Counted from the first letter of the stretch, positions 10,536 through 20,976 are shown. The stretch: 40,003 bases of DNA from Rhodocyclaceae bacterium (GCA_905339315.1 CAJPFL010000173.1:1-40003), one strand, 5' to 3'. The notes: generated by a model not told the origin, from the letters alone. Numbers and translations: made by a program.

Positions 10536-10772
10536 ATGAGCAATAAAGGGCAACTTTTACAAGACCCGTTCCTCAACACGCTGCGCCGGGAGCACATTCC
10601 CGTGTCCATCTACCTGGTGAACGGCATCAAGCTGCAGGGTCAGGTCGAATCCTTTGACCAGTATGTCGTCCTGCTGAAGAACACCGTGACGCAGATGGTC
10701 TACAAGCACGCCATTTCGACCGTCGTTCCCGCGCGTCCTGTCAATATCCCGCACGAGCACAGCGAGGGTTGA
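10536..10772 (+). CDS. hfq: RNA chaperone Hfq
   Basis: Hfq is an Sm-like hexamer that pairs small RNAs with mRNAs. The 78-residue product contains the full Sm fold: Sm1 [20 protein letters not shown] with the proximal-face Gln, and Sm2 [14 protein letters not shown] with the YKH motif. The C-terminal tail is short (about 8 residues after the core), as in many betaproteobacteria. The frame is open upstream, but [13 protein letters not shown] is the conserved N-terminus. The stop overlaps an ATG (TGATG, 10770-10774) that opens a short leader reading frame ahead of hflX. miaA, the usual upstream neighbour in E. coli, is absent; der is there instead. Confidence 0.97.
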   Translation: MSNKGQLLQDPFLNTLRREHIPVSIYLVNGIKLQGQVESFDQYVVLLKNTVTQMVYKHAISTVVPARPVNIPHEHSEG

Positions 10773-10813
10773 TGGCCGTATTCTCCGGCTGGCGGTCTGC
10801 CAGCCGTTCCTGA
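10772..10813 (+). other. 13-codon leader reading frame between hfq and hflX
   Basis: A short frame encodes [13 protein letters not shown]. Its ATG (10772-10774) overlaps the hfq stop, and its TGA (10811-10813) overlaps the hflX ATG (10813-10815). A GAGGG ribosome site lies just upstream inside hfq. It is probably a coupling device rather than a functional peptide. Both overlaps are visible directly; the coupling role is inferred. Confidence 0.5.
10786..10806 (+). promoter_or_regulatory. 8-bp perfect hairpin in the hfq-hflX junction
   Basis: CGGCTGGC (10786-10793) and GCCAGCCG (10799-10806) pair perfectly around the loop GGTCT. No T-run follows, so it is not a standard terminator. It occupies the place where the hflX ribosome-binding site should be, and no Shine-Dalgarno sequence is visible there. 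It may be an RNA processing or stability element, or a block to independent initiation at hflX. Confidence 0.5.
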
Positions 10814-11937
10814 TGTTCGAACGGCCTGGCGGCGGCGAGAAGGCCGTGCTCGTCCAACTGGATTTCGGCCAGGGGGATGTCGCCGAACGCTTGGAAGAGT
10901 TGAAACTGCTGGCGGCTTCGGCCGGCGCCACCACCGTCGCCGTTGTGCAGGGGCGCCGCGAACGACCTGACGCTGCGCTGTATGCAGGGAAGGGCAAGGT
11001 TGCCGAGGTCGCCGAGGCCATTCGCGATGCGCAAGCCGATATCGCCATTTTCAACCACGAGCTGTCTGCTGCCCAGCAGCGCAATCTGGAAAAGGAACTC
11101 GGCTGCCGCGTCGTCGACCGCGCCAGCCTGATCCTTGACATCTTTGCACAACGGGCCAAGAGTCACGAAGGCAAGCTGCAGGTGGAACTCGCACAGCTGC
11201 AACACTTGGCCACCCGCCTGGTGCGCGGCTGGACCCACCTGGAGCGGCAGAAGGGGGGTATCGGCCTGCGCGGGCCGGGCGAGACCCAGTTGGAAACCGA
11301 CCGGCGCCTGCTCGGCAAGCGCGTCAAGGTGCTGAAGGAGCGCCTCAAGCAGTTGGAGCGCCAGCGCGCAGTCCGGCGTCGTGCGCGGATGCGGCGGGAG
11401 ATGCTGGCGGTTTCGCTGGTTGGTTATACCAATGCCGGCAAGTCGACGCTGTTCAATGCCCTTACCAAGGCCGGGGCTTATGCCGCCGACCAGTTGTTCG
11501 CCACACTGGATACCACCTCGCGGCGGCTTTATTTGGGGGAGTCGGGGCAGATTGTCCTTTCCGACACGGTGGGATTCATTCGTGACCTGCCGCATTCTCT
11601 CGTTGCGGCCTTTCACGCCACCCTGGAGGAAACGGCGTCAGCCGATCTTCTTCTGCACGTGGTCGATTCGGCCAGCGGCGACCGTGATGCGCAGATTGAG
11701 GCGGTGAATGGCGTGCTGGAGGAAATCGGGGCCGCTCAGGTGCCGCAAATCCTGGTATGGAACAAGATCGACGCCACCGGTGTCGAACCGGCGGTCGAGC
11801 GCGATGCCTATGGTAAAATCAGCCGTGTCCGGGTTAGCGCCAAGTCCGGCGCTGGCCTGGGGCTGTTGCGTCAGGCACTCGCCGAAATGGCCCAGATGCA
11901 TGCCTTACCTTCTTCACCTGTCGTCAATGCCGCCTAA
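10813..11937 (+). CDS. hflX: GTPase HflX
   Basis: HflX is a ribosome-binding GTPase that splits stalled or stressed 70S ribosomes. The N-terminal HflX domain (~1-195) contains the glycine-rich GPGETQLE motif (154-161) and a basic coiled coil (~165-195). The G domain has the P-loop GYTNAGKS at 204-211, the switch DTVGFIRDLPH at 251-261 and NKID near 317. The 374-residue length is normal for proteobacteria. The ATG overlaps the stop of a 13-codon leader frame and has no clear Shine-Dalgarno sequence, which suggests translation by re-initiation. Confidence 0.96.
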   Translation: MFERPGGGEKAVLVQLDFGQGDVAERLEELKLLAASAGATTVAVVQGRRERPDAALYAGKGKVAEVAEAIRDAQADIAIFNHELSAAQQRNLEKELGCRVVDRASLILDIFAQRAKSHEGKLQVELAQLQHLATRLVRGWTHLERQKGGIGLRGPGETQLETDRRLLGKRVKVLKERLKQLERQRAVRRRARMRREMLAVSLVGYTNAGKSTLFNALTKAGAYAADQLFATLDTTSRRLYLGESGQIVLSDTVGFIRDLPHSLVAAFHATLEETASADLLLHVVDSASGDRDAQIEAVNGVLEEIGAAQVPQILVWNKIDATGVEPAVERDAYGKISRVRVSAKSGAGLGLLRQALAEMAQMHALPSSPVVNAA

Positions 11938-11981
11938 CCGATGATGTTCATCACCACGATCCGATGATTACTGGCATTCTG

Positions 11982-13199
11982 ATGTCCTTAAACGATCCCC
12001 AGTGGGGCAACCGCCCGAACCAGGGCCCGCCCGACCTTGAGGAACTCTGGCGCGACTTCAACCGTCGCTTGGCCGGCCTGTTCGGCAAGAAGAGCGGGGG
12101 AGGCAATGGCGGGGATGGCAATCCGCGCCCGCCTATGAACCTCAAGGTCTTCGGCGGCGGAATCGGTGCCCTGATTGTGCTGGTGCTGGTGGTCTGGCTT
12201 GCGAGCGGTTTCTACATCGTCGACGCATCCCAGCGCGGCGTGGTGCTGACTTTCGGCAAGTATTCACAGACTACCGAGCCGGGCCTGCGCTGGCGCCTGC
12301 CCTACCCGATCCAGGCTCACGAAATCGTCCGCCTGTCCGATGTGCGCGTGGTCGAGGTGGGTTATCGCGGTTCCGACAAGAACCGGGTGCTCAAGGAAGC
12401 GCTGATGCTGACGGACGACGAAAACATCATCAACATCCAGTTTGCCGTTCAGTGGTTCCTGAAGGATCCGCAGGAGTACCTGTTCAACAATCGCAATCCG
12501 GACGACAGCGTGTTGCAGGCTGCCGAGACGGCCATGCGCGAGGTGGTGGGCAAAAGCAAGATGGACTTCGCGCTGTATGAGGGTCGGGAGCAGGTCGCTG
12601 CACAGGCTGCGAAGATCATGCAGGAAATCCTCGACCGCTACGGCACGGGCATTATTGTCTCCAAGCTGACGCTGCAGAACGTCCAGCCGCCCGAGCAGGT
12701 GCAGGCGGCTTTCGATGACGCGGTGAAAGCCGGCCAGGATCGCGACCGGCAGGTCAATGAGGGTCAGGCCTATGCCAATGATGTCATCCCGCGGGCGCGC
12801 GGCACTGCTTCGCGATTGATCGAGGAGGCCAATGGCTACAAGGGGCGCGTGATCGCCAACGCCGAGGGCGAAGCGAGCCGCTTCAGGCAGATTCTTGTCG
12901 AATACAGCAAGGCGCCGGAAGTGACGCGGCAGCGGATGTACATCGAAACCGTGCAGCAGATGCTCGCGAATTCCAGCAAGATCATGCTCGACGCCAAGGG
13001 CTCCGGCAATCTGCTCTATCTGCCGCTCGACAAGCTGATGCAGGCCGCGGCCACGGCTCCAGCCGCTGCGGCCACCAGCGATTCTGCAGGAGTGCCTCAG
13101 CGGGCAGCGCCGAACCTTTCTGCCGAGGTGCCGCCGCAGCTCGATGCGGCGACGCGGTCCCGCGAGGCGCTGCGTTCGCGCGAAAGGGGAGAAAGATAA
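11982..13199 (+). CDS. hflK: FtsH protease modulator HflK
   Basis: HflK is a SPFH/prohibitin-family protein that, with HflC, forms a large inner-membrane cage around the FtsH protease. The 405-residue product has a Gly/Pro-rich cytoplasmic N-terminus (MSLNDPQWGNRPNQGPP), a transmembrane helix at ~58-80, the SPFH domain (FYIVDASQRGVVLTFGKY onward) and a long periplasmic coiled coil. An Ala-rich C-terminal tail follows. The start is ATG 11982; an in-frame ATG at 11964 would add six residues and has no better ribosome site. The stop overlaps the hflC ATG by one base (TAATG). Confidence 0.95.
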   Translation: MSLNDPQWGNRPNQGPPDLEELWRDFNRRLAGLFGKKSGGGNGGDGNPRPPMNLKVFGGGIGALIVLVLVVWLASGFYIVDASQRGVVLTFGKYSQTTEPGLRWRLPYPIQAHEIVRLSDVRVVEVGYRGSDKNRVLKEALMLTDDENIINIQFAVQWFLKDPQEYLFNNRNPDDSVLQAAETAMREVVGKSKMDFALYEGREQVAAQAAKIMQEILDRYGTGIIVSKLTLQNVQPPEQVQAAFDDAVKAGQDRDRQVNEGQAYANDVIPRARGTASRLIEEANGYKGRVIANAEGEASRFRQILVEYSKAPEVTRQRMYIETVQQMLANSSKIMLDAKGSGNLLYLPLDKLMQAAATAPAAAATSDSAGVPQRAAPNLSAEVPPQLDAATRSREALRSRERGER

Positions 13200-14074
13200 T
13201 GCGCCACAGCCTGACTTTCGTTGCTGCCGCCATTTTCGGCCTCCTGGTGGTCGTGGCCATGTCCATTTTCACGGTCGACCAGCGCAAGTTCGCAATCGTC
13301 CTGCAACTGGGCGAAATCAAGGAAGTGATTGCCGAGCCGGGGCTGAATTTCAAGTGGCCGCTGATCCAGAATGTGCGTTACTTCGAAAAACGCATTCTCA
13401 CCTATGACGCACCGGAACCGGAACGCTTCATTACCTCGGAAAAGAAGCCCGTGCTGGTCGACGCCTTCGTCAAATGGCGCATCATCGATGCCAAGCAGTA
13501 TTACATTTCGGTGCAGGGGGACGAGACCCGCGCGCATATCCGCCTGTCGCAGACCGTGAATGCCGGGTTGCGCGAGGAATTCGGAAGGCGCACGGTGCAC
13601 GAAGTCGTCTCCGGAGAGCGCGAGAAGATAATGGATGAGGTGCGCGTCAAGGCGGATGCCGATGCGCGTGCCATCGGCGTTCAGATCGTCGATGTGCGGC
13701 TGAAGCGCGTCGACCTGGTGCAGGAGGTGTCGGAATCGGTCTATCGGCGCATGGAAACGGAGCGAAAGCGCGTCGCCAACGAATTGCGCTCGAAGGGGGC
13801 CGCCGACGCCGAGAAGATCCGCGCCGATGCGGATCGCCAGAGGGAAATCATCATTGCCGAGGCCTATCGCGACGCCCAGCGCATCAAGGGTGACGGCGAT
13901 GCCCGGGCGACGGCGCTGTATGCGCAGGCATTCGGCCAGAACCCCGAGTTCTATGCCTTCTACCGCAGCCTTGAAGCCTATCGCGCCAGCTTCCGGAACA
14001 AGGGGGATGTGCTGGTGATCGAACCGAACTCCGAGTTTTTCAAGTACCTGAAGAGCTCCGGCAAAGGGAAGTGA
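13199..14074 (+). CDS. hflC: FtsH protease modulator HflC
   Basis: HflC is the partner of HflK in the membrane complex that limits FtsH access to membrane substrates. The 291-residue protein has an N-terminal membrane anchor (~5-25, LTFVAAAIFGLLVVVAM), then the SPFH domain (FTVDQRKFAIVLQLGEIK) and an alpha-helical stretch rich in Ala, Glu and Arg (AADAEKIRADADRQREIII). The C-terminus ends in a short basic tail. It overlaps hflK by one base, and its stop overlaps the next gene (TGATG). Confidence 0.96.
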   Translation: MRHSLTFVAAAIFGLLVVVAMSIFTVDQRKFAIVLQLGEIKEVIAEPGLNFKWPLIQNVRYFEKRILTYDAPEPERFITSEKKPVLVDAFVKWRIIDAKQYYISVQGDETRAHIRLSQTVNAGLREEFGRRTVHEVVSGEREKIMDEVRVKADADARAIGVQIVDVRLKRVDLVQEVSESVYRRMETERKRVANELRSKGAADAEKIRADADRQREIIIAEAYRDAQRIKGDGDARATALYAQAFGQNPEFYAFYRSLEAYRASFRNKGDVLVIEPNSEFFKYLKSSGKGK

Positions 14075-14259
14075 TGTGGCCCACCCTGCTGACGGCATTT
14101 GCGCTCATGCTGTTGATCGAGGGTTTGCTGCCCTTCATCGCGCCCAAGGTCTGGCGAGAAACCTTCCGGCGCATCATTGATCTGGGCGACGGGCAGATCC
14201 GTTTCATCGGCCTCTCGTCGATCGTCGTCGGCATGATTCTCCTGTTCTTCCTGAGGTAA
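14074..14259 (+). CDS. DUF2065 (YjeT-family) small membrane protein
   Basis: This 61-residue protein of the DUF2065/YjeT family consists of two hydrophobic segments (~4-21, [18 protein letters not shown], and ~43-60, [16 protein letters not shown]) joined by a basic loop ([12 protein letters not shown]). The same small gene follows hflC in E. coli and many proteobacteria, but its function is not established. A GTG three bases upstream is an alternative start; the ATG overlapping the hflC stop is preferred. Confidence 0.88.
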   Translation: MWPTLLTAFALMLLIEGLLPFIAPKVWRETFRRIIDLGDGQIRFIGLSSIVVGMILLFFLR

Positions 14260-14261
14260 TC

Positions 14262-15422
14262 ATGCGCCGCTGGCTGCTGCCCGAATCCATCGAGGACATT
14301 CTTCCGCTCGAAGCGCGCCGAATCGAGCGGCTGCGTCGTGCGCTTCTGGATGAATTCGTGCTGCACGGCTATGAACAGGTGATGCCGCCGCTGCTCGAGT
14401 ATGTCGAGTCGCTGCTCACCGGCAGCGGGCACGACATGGATTTGCGAACCTTCAAGCTGGTCGACCAGCTGTCCGGTCGCACCATGGGCATCCGCGCCGA
14501 CATCACCCCACAAGTCGCCCGCATCGACGCCCACCTGCTCAACAGGAAGGGCGTGGCACGCCTGTGCTACTGCGGCAGCGTGCTGCACACCCTGCCGTCC
14601 GGGTTGACGGCAACGCGAGAGCCGCTGCAAGTCGGCGCAGAAATCTATGGTCACGTCGGCATCGAAGCCGACGTCGAAGTGATCCGACTGCTGGCGCAGG
14701 CGCTGGAGATTGCTGGCGTGAAAACCTCGCGCATCGACCTCGGCCATGTCGGCGTGTTCCGTGCCTTGTCGGCACGGGGCGGCCTGGAAGCTGAACTCGA
14801 GCAGGAATTGTTTACCGTCCTGCAGGCCAAGGACATGCCCGACCTGAGGGAACTCGTGATGAATGTCGCAGAGCCGGTTCGTTCGGCCCTGCTGGCCCTG
14901 CCGGAATGCTATGGCGGCATGGAGACACTGCAGCGGGCACTCAAGCTGCTGCCGGGAGATGTCGAGATTGTCCAGGCGGTGCAGGATCTTGAGAAGCTCG
15001 CGGCCGAATTGGTCGATTTGCCCGTGAGCTTCGATCTGGCCGACCTGCGCGGCTATCACTACCACAGCGGCGTGGCGTTTGCCGCCTATTGCACCGGCCA
15101 CCCCGGCGCCATCGTCCTGGGCGGACGCTACGACAAGGTCGGAAAGGCATTTGGCCGCGGACGCCCGGCTACGGGCTTCAGCATGGATCTGCGCGAACTG
15201 TCACAACTCGCCGAGGAGCCGGCGCTGCCGAGTGCGATCCTGGCGCCAGCAGGAGGGGACAGCGGCCTGCGCAAAGCCGTTGCTGAACTGCGCGCCGGGG
15301 GTAATGTTGTCATCGAGGCGTTGCCCGGCCATGAGGGCACCTGGGGCGAGGTCGGTTGCGACCGGCGATTGGTATTGCGCTCAGGCAAATGGATTGCAGA
15401 GAAAATTCAGGGGGAAGTTTAG
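14262..15422 (+). CDS. hisZ: ATP phosphoribosyltransferase regulatory subunit
   Basis: HisZ is a HisRS paralogue without synthetase activity. It joins the short form of HisG to make the active, histidine-sensitive first enzyme of histidine synthesis. The 386-residue product shows the class II core ([19 protein letters not shown] at the N-terminus, [12 protein letters not shown] at ~85-96, [16 protein letters not shown] at ~263-278, GGRYDKVG at ~287-294). It lacks the HisRS anticodon-binding domain. Its presence implies a short-form HisG elsewhere in the genome. It lies between yjeT and purA, a place where E. coli has no gene, and starts 2 bp after the DUF2065 gene. Confidence 0.93.
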   Translation: MRRWLLPESIEDILPLEARRIERLRRALLDEFVLHGYEQVMPPLLEYVESLLTGSGHDMDLRTFKLVDQLSGRTMGIRADITPQVARIDAHLLNRKGVARLCYCGSVLHTLPSGLTATREPLQVGAEIYGHVGIEADVEVIRLLAQALEIAGVKTSRIDLGHVGVFRALSARGGLEAELEQELFTVLQAKDMPDLRELVMNVAEPVRSALLALPECYGGMETLQRALKLLPGDVEIVQAVQDLEKLAAELVDLPVSFDLADLRGYHYHSGVAFAAYCTGHPGAIVLGGRYDKVGKAFGRGRPATGFSMDLRELSQLAEEPALPSAILAPAGGDSGLRKAVAELRAGGNVVIEALPGHEGTWGEVGCDRRLVLRSGKWIAEKIQGEV

Positions 15423-16736
<1,314 letters not shown>

Positions 16737-16743
16737 CGGGCGT

Positions 16744-16772
16744 AAAAAAAGCCGGTCGCAGACCGGCTTTTT
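16744..16772. terminator. Bidirectional rho-independent terminator
   Basis: A perfect 7-bp stem GCCGGTC / GACCGGC (16751-16757 and 16761-16767) with loop GCA is flanked by seven A residues on the left and five T residues on the right. It therefore has a U-tract in both directions. It would end the purA transcript on the plus strand and the tRNA-Leu transcript on the minus strand. Confidence 0.9.
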
Positions 16773-16782
16773 CCTTTGCATC

Positions 16783-16869
16783 TGGTGCCCAGAAGAGGAC
16801 TCGAACCTCCACAGTGTTGCCACCGCTAGGACCTGAACCTAGTGCGTCTACCAATTCCGCCATCTGGGC
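16783..16869 (-). tRNA. tRNA-Leu (anticodon CAG)
   Basis: On the minus strand the sequence folds as a class II tRNA of 87 nt including an encoded CCA. The acceptor arms are GCCCAGA / TCTGGGC. The D arm contains TGGCGGAATTGGTAGACGC. The anticodon stem CTAGG / CCTAG encloses the loop TTCAGGT, giving anticodon CAG. A long variable arm and a T arm with GGTTCGAGTCC follow. It converges on purA and shares the terminator at 16744-16772. Confidence 0.96.
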
Positions 16870-16881
16870 AAAGAGGGCGCA

Positions 16882-16909
16882 ATTTTAAAGGAAACATCGA
16901 TTTTGTCAA
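16882..16909 (-). promoter_or_regulatory. Predicted promoter of tRNA-Leu overlapping the rnr start codon
   Basis: Read on the minus strand, a perfect -35 box TTGACA (16909-16904) is followed after 16 bp by TAAAAT (16887-16882, 5 of 6 to consensus). A GC-rich discriminator follows (TGCGCCC). Initiation is expected near 16875, about 6 nt before the mature tRNA. The discriminator is typical of stable-RNA promoters under stringent control. The -35 box shares bases with the rnr TTG start at 16903-16905. Confidence 0.75.
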
Positions 16910-19119
16910 ACAAGCCAAGCAAGACGCGCAAGCACGATCCGCACTATGAGCGCGAGGCCGGGAAATACGAAAACCCCCTGCCAAGCCGCGAGTACGTGCT
17001 TGCCAAGATGGCCGAGCGCGGCGTGCCGCTGTCTTTCGACGAGATGGCCGGGGTGCTCGACGTGCGCCCGGACGAATACGATGCCTTCTCGCGGCGCCTC
17101 GGCGCTATGGGGCGTGACGGCCAGATCATGCAGAACCGCCGCGGCGACTATCTGATCCCGGACAAGGCCGATCTCGTCCGCGGTCGCGTCGAGGGGCATC
17201 CCGATGGCTACGGCTTCCTGGTGCGCGACGAGGAAGGCCCCGACCTGTTTCTCGGCCCGAAGGAAATGGACAAGGCCCTGCACGGCGACCGCGTCATGGC
17301 GCGCGTCGTTGGCATGGATCGCCGCGGCCGGCCCGAAGGCAAGATCGTCGAGGTGCTGGAACGCGCCAACCACCGCCTCGTTGGCCGCGTGCACAACGAA
17401 CATGGCGTGCTGTTCGTGGTCGCCGAGAACCGCCGCATCAGCCAGGACATCCTGCTCGTCCCCGGCGCCAGGCCCAAGGCCGTGGCGGGACAGGTGGTGG
17501 TGGTCGAGATCATCGAACAGCCATCGAAGCACGCCCAGCCGATCGGCAAGGTAGTCGAGGTGCTCGGCAACTATGCCGATCCCGGCATGGAAATCGAGAT
17601 CGCGCTGAGGAAGCACGAGCTGCCTTTCGAGTTTTCCCGGGAGGGGCTGGCCGAGGCGAAAAAACTGCCGGATGCCGTGCGCAAGAGCGACTGGAAATGG
17701 GAAGGCGGCGTTCGCGAGGACATCCGCAGCCTGCCGCTGGTGACCATCGATGGCGAGACGGCGAAGGATTTCGACGACGCCGTGTATTGCGAGCGCCAGG
17801 GCAAGGACGGCAAGGGCGGCTTCCGGCTGGTGGTCGCCATCGCCGACGTCAGCCACTATGTCCAGGCGGAGCGTGAGCTCGACCGGGACGCCTACGAGCG
17901 CGGCAATTCGGTGTATTTCCCGCGCCGCGTCATCCCGATGCTGCCGGAGAAGATATCCAACGGCTTGTGTTCGCTCAACCCGCAGGTCGAGCGCCTGTGC
18001 ATGGTGTGCGACATGGCCATCGCGGCCAACGGCGCCATCAAGCGCTATCGCTTCTACCCGGCGGTGATGTTTTCGCATGCGCGCCTTACCTACAACGAGG
18101 TAGCCGAGGCGCTGTATGAGGAAAAGTCAGCCGCCGCAGGACGGCTCGAGGCGCTGCTGCCGCATCTCAGGAACCTGGATGCGCTCTATCGCGTACTGGT
18201 GAAGGCGCGATGGGCGCGCGGCGCCATCGATTTCGAGACGCTCGAGACGCAGATGGTCTTCGACGAACAGGGCAAGATCGCGCGCATCGTCCCGGTGAGC
18301 CGCAACGACGCCCACCGCATCATCGAGGAGTGCATGCTGGCTGCCAACGTCTGTGCCTCGGATTTTCTGCACGAGAACGAGCACCCTGCGCTGTATCGCA
18401 TCCACGAAGGTCCGACGCCGGAGAAGCTGGAAAAACTGCGCGAGTTCCTCAAGGAGTTCGGCCTGCAACTGACGGGCGGAGACGAGCCGCATGCCAAGGA
18501 TTACGCCAAGCTGCTGGAGAAGGTGAAAGGCCGGCCCGACATGCAGTTGCTGCAGACCGTGATGCTGCGCTCGCTCAAGCAGGCGATGTACAGCCCGGAC
18601 AACGTCGGCCACTTCGGCCTTGCCTACGAGTCGTACACCCATTTCACTTCGCCCATCCGGCGCTATCCCGACCTCGTCATCCATCGCGCCATCAAGGCAG
18701 TGCTGCAGGGCGGGAAATACCGGCCCGGCAACTGGGAGGAGATCGGCATCCACTGCTCGCAGACCGAGCGGCGCGCCGATGAGGCGACCCGCGATGTCGA
18801 GTCCTGGCTGAAGTGCTACTACATGCGGGACCGCATCGGCGAGGAATTCGACGGCAGCGTTTCGGCAGTGACGTCGTTCGGCATCTTCGTTGCGCTGGAC
18901 GATGTGTTCGTCGAGGGGCTGGTGCACATCTCCGACCTGGGAAGCGACTATTTCCATTTCGATGCTGCCAAGCACCAACTGCTCGGCGAGCGTTCCGGCC
19001 AGCGTTTCCGCCTGGCCGATCGCGTGCGCGTGCAGCTCGTGCGCGTGGATATGGAAAGCAGCAAGATCGATTTCCGCCTGACCGGGGAAGTCGGCGGTCA
19101 GGGCCGGCGTCGTGTCTGA
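16903..19119 (+). CDS. rnr: Ribonuclease R
   Basis: RNase R is a processive 3'-5' exoribonuclease that degrades structured RNA, rRNA fragments and stalled tmRNA substrates. Its 738 residues hold an N-terminal winged helix (~25-85), cold-shock domains (~90-240), the RNB catalytic domain with [10 protein letters not shown] (catalytic Asp cluster at 289-292) and an S1 domain (~647-730, [22 protein letters not shown]). The basic tail is shorter than in E. coli. The start is TTG, supported by AAGGAAA 9 bp upstream and by the following [13 protein letters not shown]; no ATG lies nearby in frame. It overlaps rlmB by 8 bp. Confidence 0.95.
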   Translation: MSNKPSKTRKHDPHYEREAGKYENPLPSREYVLAKMAERGVPLSFDEMAGVLDVRPDEYDAFSRRLGAMGRDGQIMQNRRGDYLIPDKADLVRGRVEGHPDGYGFLVRDEEGPDLFLGPKEMDKALHGDRVMARVVGMDRRGRPEGKIVEVLERANHRLVGRVHNEHGVLFVVAENRRISQDILLVPGARPKAVAGQVVVVEIIEQPSKHAQPIGKVVEVLGNYADPGMEIEIALRKHELPFEFSREGLAEAKKLPDAVRKSDWKWEGGVREDIRSLPLVTIDGETAKDFDDAVYCERQGKDGKGGFRLVVAIADVSHYVQAERELDRDAYERGNSVYFPRRVIPMLPEKISNGLCSLNPQVERLCMVCDMAIAANGAIKRYRFYPAVMFSHARLTYNEVAEALYEEKSAAAGRLEALLPHLRNLDALYRVLVKARWARGAIDFETLETQMVFDEQGKIARIVPVSRNDAHRIIEECMLAANVCASDFLHENEHPALYRIHEGPTPEKLEKLREFLKEFGLQLTGGDEPHAKDYAKLLEKVKGRPDMQLLQTVMLRSLKQAMYSPDNVGHFGLAYESYTHFTSPIRRYPDLVIHRAIKAVLQGGKYRPGNWEEIGIHCSQTERRADEATRDVESWLKCYYMRDRIGEEFDGSVSAVTSFGIFVALDDVFVEGLVHISDLGSDYFHFDAAKHQLLGERSGQRFRLADRVRVQLVRVDMESSKIDFRLTGEVGGQGRRRV

Positions 19120-19876
19120 TACCCGCTTCATCCACGGGTTCCACGCCATCAATGCGCGGCTGCGGCAGAGCGCCGGCAGCGTGCAGGAAATCTATCTTGC
19201 CGCCGGGCGGCAGGACGGCCGCACGCGCGATCTGATCAGGTTGGCCGAAGCCCAGGGCGTGCGCGTCATCGCCACCGATCCGGCGCGTCTCGACGGCATG
19301 GCCGGCAGCCACGGCAAGGCGGCCCGCCACCAGGGCGTGGTGGCACGCGTTGCCGCTGCGCAGCGGCACGTCACCCTGGACGATGTGCTCGATACCCTCG
19401 CCGAACCGGCCCTGCTGCTGGTTCTGGACGGCGTGCAGGACCCGCATAACCTCGGCGCCTGCCTGCGCGTCGCCGACGCGGCTGGAGCGCATGCCGTGGT
19501 TGCGCCCAAGGACAGGGCGGTCGGACTCAACGCGACCGCTGTCAAGGTGGCCTGTGGTGCCGCCGATACGGTGCCGTATGTCACGGTGACCAACCTTGCG
19601 CGCTCGTTGCGGGAAATGCAGGAGCGGGGCATCGCAACGATCGGTGCCGATGCCGGGGCCGGCGAGGACCTCTACGATGCGGACCTCAAAGGACCGCTGG
19701 CGCTGATACTGGGCGCCGAAGGCAGCGGCCTGCGCCGGCTGACGCGGGAGACCTGCGACGCCCTGGTGAAGATCCCCATGCTAGGCAGCGTGGAAAGCCT
19801 CAATGTCTCGGTCGCCAGCGGCATTTGCCTGTTTGAGGCGAGGCGCCAAAGAGGGGCGATTCAGACAAACACTTGA
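19112..19876 (+). CDS. rlmB: 23S rRNA Gm2251 2'-O-methyltransferase
   Basis: RlmB, a SPOUT (SpoU/TrmH) enzyme, methylates the ribose of G2251 in the peptidyl-transferase P loop. The 254-residue protein has an L30e-like substrate domain (~1-85, [14 protein letters not shown]) and a SPOUT domain with the three SpoU motifs. These are [17 protein letters not shown] (~110-126), [10 protein letters not shown] (~197-206) and [18 protein letters not shown] (~219-236). The start is GTG 19112 inside the end of rnr, and the rnr-rlmB pairing is conserved in E. coli. Confidence 0.95.
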   Translation: MSDTRFIHGFHAINARLRQSAGSVQEIYLAAGRQDGRTRDLIRLAEAQGVRVIATDPARLDGMAGSHGKAARHQGVVARVAAAQRHVTLDDVLDTLAEPALLLVLDGVQDPHNLGACLRVADAAGAHAVVAPKDRAVGLNATAVKVACGAADTVPYVTVTNLARSLREMQERGIATIGADAGAGEDLYDADLKGPLALILGAEGSGLRRLTRETCDALVKIPMLGSVESLNVSVASGICLFEARRQRGAIQTNT

Positions 19877-19882
19877 TTTTTC

Positions 19883-19913
19883 AAGGGCGAAGCTATAAAA
19901 TCTTGCCCTTTTC
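19883..19913 (+). terminator. Imperfect hairpin after rlmB, with a -10-like box in its loop
   Basis: AAGGGC-G-AAG (19883-19892) pairs with CTTGCCCTT (19902-19910) with one bulged G, followed by TTTC. It could be a weak terminator for rnr-rlmB. The loop holds TATAAAAT, which also looks like a -10 box for rpsF; with TTGATT upstream the spacer would be only 15 bp. Either reading is uncertain. Confidence 0.4.
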
Positions 19914-19921
19914 AAACCTTG

Positions 19922-19946
19922 CCCCACCGCAACGCATGGCGGGGGG
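19922..19946 (+). promoter_or_regulatory. rpsF leader hairpin, possible S6:S18 autoregulatory site
   Basis: In the leader of rpsF, CCCC-A-CCGC pairs with GCGG-GGGG around the loop AACGCATG, leaving one bulged A beside a CCG triplet. Many bacteria have an rpsF leader element containing CCG that is bound by the S6:S18 complex. The position and the CCG fit that idea, but the consensus was matched by eye only. The rpsF ribosome site AAGGAG lies 10 bp beyond. Confidence 0.4.
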
Positions 19947-19967
19947 TACAACCCAGAAGGAGACTGC

Positions 19968-20366
19968 ATGCGACATTACGAAATCGTTTTCATCGTTCAC
20001 CCTGACCAGAGCGAGCAGGTGCCCGCGATGATCGAGCGCTACAAGGGGCTCGTCACCGGCCGCGCCGGCCAGATCCACCGCCTCGAGGACTGGGGCCGCC
20101 GCCAGCTGGCGTATCCGATCCAGAAGGTGCACAAGGCGCACTACGTGCTCATGAACATCGAGTGCGATGGCGAAACCCTCGCCGAGCTCGAGCATGCCTT
20201 CAAGTTCAACGACGCCGTGCTGCGCCATCTGACTGTCAAGATGCGCCAGGCCGTGACGACGCCCTCGCCGATGATGAAGGAAGAAAAGGCCAAGTCGCTG
20301 ACGCCGGCTGCCGAGGAGGCGAAGCAGGCCGAGCAACCCGCCCCGGCCGAGCAGCCCGCGGCCTGA
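19968..20366 (+). CDS. rpsF: 30S ribosomal protein bS6
   Basis: bS6 binds with bS18 on the platform of the 30S subunit. The first ~95 residues are a canonical S6 fold ([46 protein letters not shown]). An acidic, Ala/Pro-rich tail of ~35 residues ([19 protein letters not shown]) follows. The leader has a strong ribosome site (AAGGAG). It is the first gene of rpsF-priB-rpsR-rplI; the next gene starts one base after the stop. Confidence 0.97.
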   Translation: MRHYEIVFIVHPDQSEQVPAMIERYKGLVTGRAGQIHRLEDWGRRQLAYPIQKVHKAHYVLMNIECDGETLAELEHAFKFNDAVLRHLTVKMRQAVTTPSPMMKEEKAKSLTPAAEEAKQAEQPAPAEQPAA

Positions 20367-20367
20367 T

Positions 20368-20691
20368 GTGACGGCGCCGCAGAACCAGCTGACGATCACC
20401 GGGAACATCATCGAACTGGCGCAGTTGCGCCATACCCCGGCCGGCGTGCCGGTCCTGAGCTTCAGGACCGCCCACGAATCGGAACAAATCGAAGCCGGGC
20501 TGAAGCGCAGGGTCGAATGCGAATTGCAGGCCGTGGCGCTGGGACAGATGGCACTGCTGCTGAAGGAAGCCAGGCCGGGTGATGGCGTCAAGCTGACCGG
20601 ATTCCTTGCGGCGAAAAGTGCCCAGTCGAAGCAGCCGGTGCTGCATGTTGAACAAATCGAATTTTTGGAAGGAACGAATCATGGCGTTTAA
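20368..20691 (+). CDS. priB: Primosomal replication protein N (PriB)
   Basis: PriB is a single-stranded-DNA-binding OB-fold dimer that helps PriA load the replicative helicase at restarted forks. The 107-residue product has the fold of the family ([55 protein letters not shown]). It lies between rpsF and rpsR, its conserved position. The start is GTG 20368, one base after rpsF. The 3' end overlaps rpsR by 11 bp and contains its ribosome site (GGAAGGA). Confidence 0.93.
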   Translation: MTAPQNQLTITGNIIELAQLRHTPAGVPVLSFRTAHESEQIEAGLKRRVECELQAVALGQMALLLKEARPGDGVKLTGFLAAKSAQSKQPVLHVEQIEFLEGTNHGV

Positions 20692-20962
20692 ACCGAGAAA
20701 TGCGAAGGACGCGAAGAAGCGCAAGGATGACAAGGGCTCGCGCGGCATGTTCAAGCGGCGCAAGTTCTGCCGCTTCACCGCCGAGAAGATTGCGGAGATC
20801 GACTACAAGGATGTCGAGATCCTGAAGGATTTCATCACCGAGAACGGCAAGATCATGCCGGCGCGAATCACCGGGACCAAGACCGGCTACCAGCGCCAGC
20901 TGTCCACTGCCATCAAGCGCGCGCGCTACCTGGCGCTGATGCCCTACACCGACCTGCACTGA
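20681..20962 (+). CDS. rpsR: 30S ribosomal protein bS18
   Basis: bS18 partners bS6 on the 30S platform. The 93-residue protein has a basic N-terminal extension ([19 protein letters not shown]) and then the conserved core [19 protein letters not shown], with [19 protein letters not shown] and [12 protein letters not shown] at the end. The start is set by the strong ribosome site inside the end of priB. rplI follows after 14 bp. Confidence 0.97.
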   Translation: MAFKPRNAKDAKKRKDDKGSRGMFKRRKFCRFTAEKIAEIDYKDVEILKDFITENGKIMPARITGTKTGYQRQLSTAIKRARYLALMPYTDLH

Positions 20963-20976
20963 GAGAGGAAACGACC

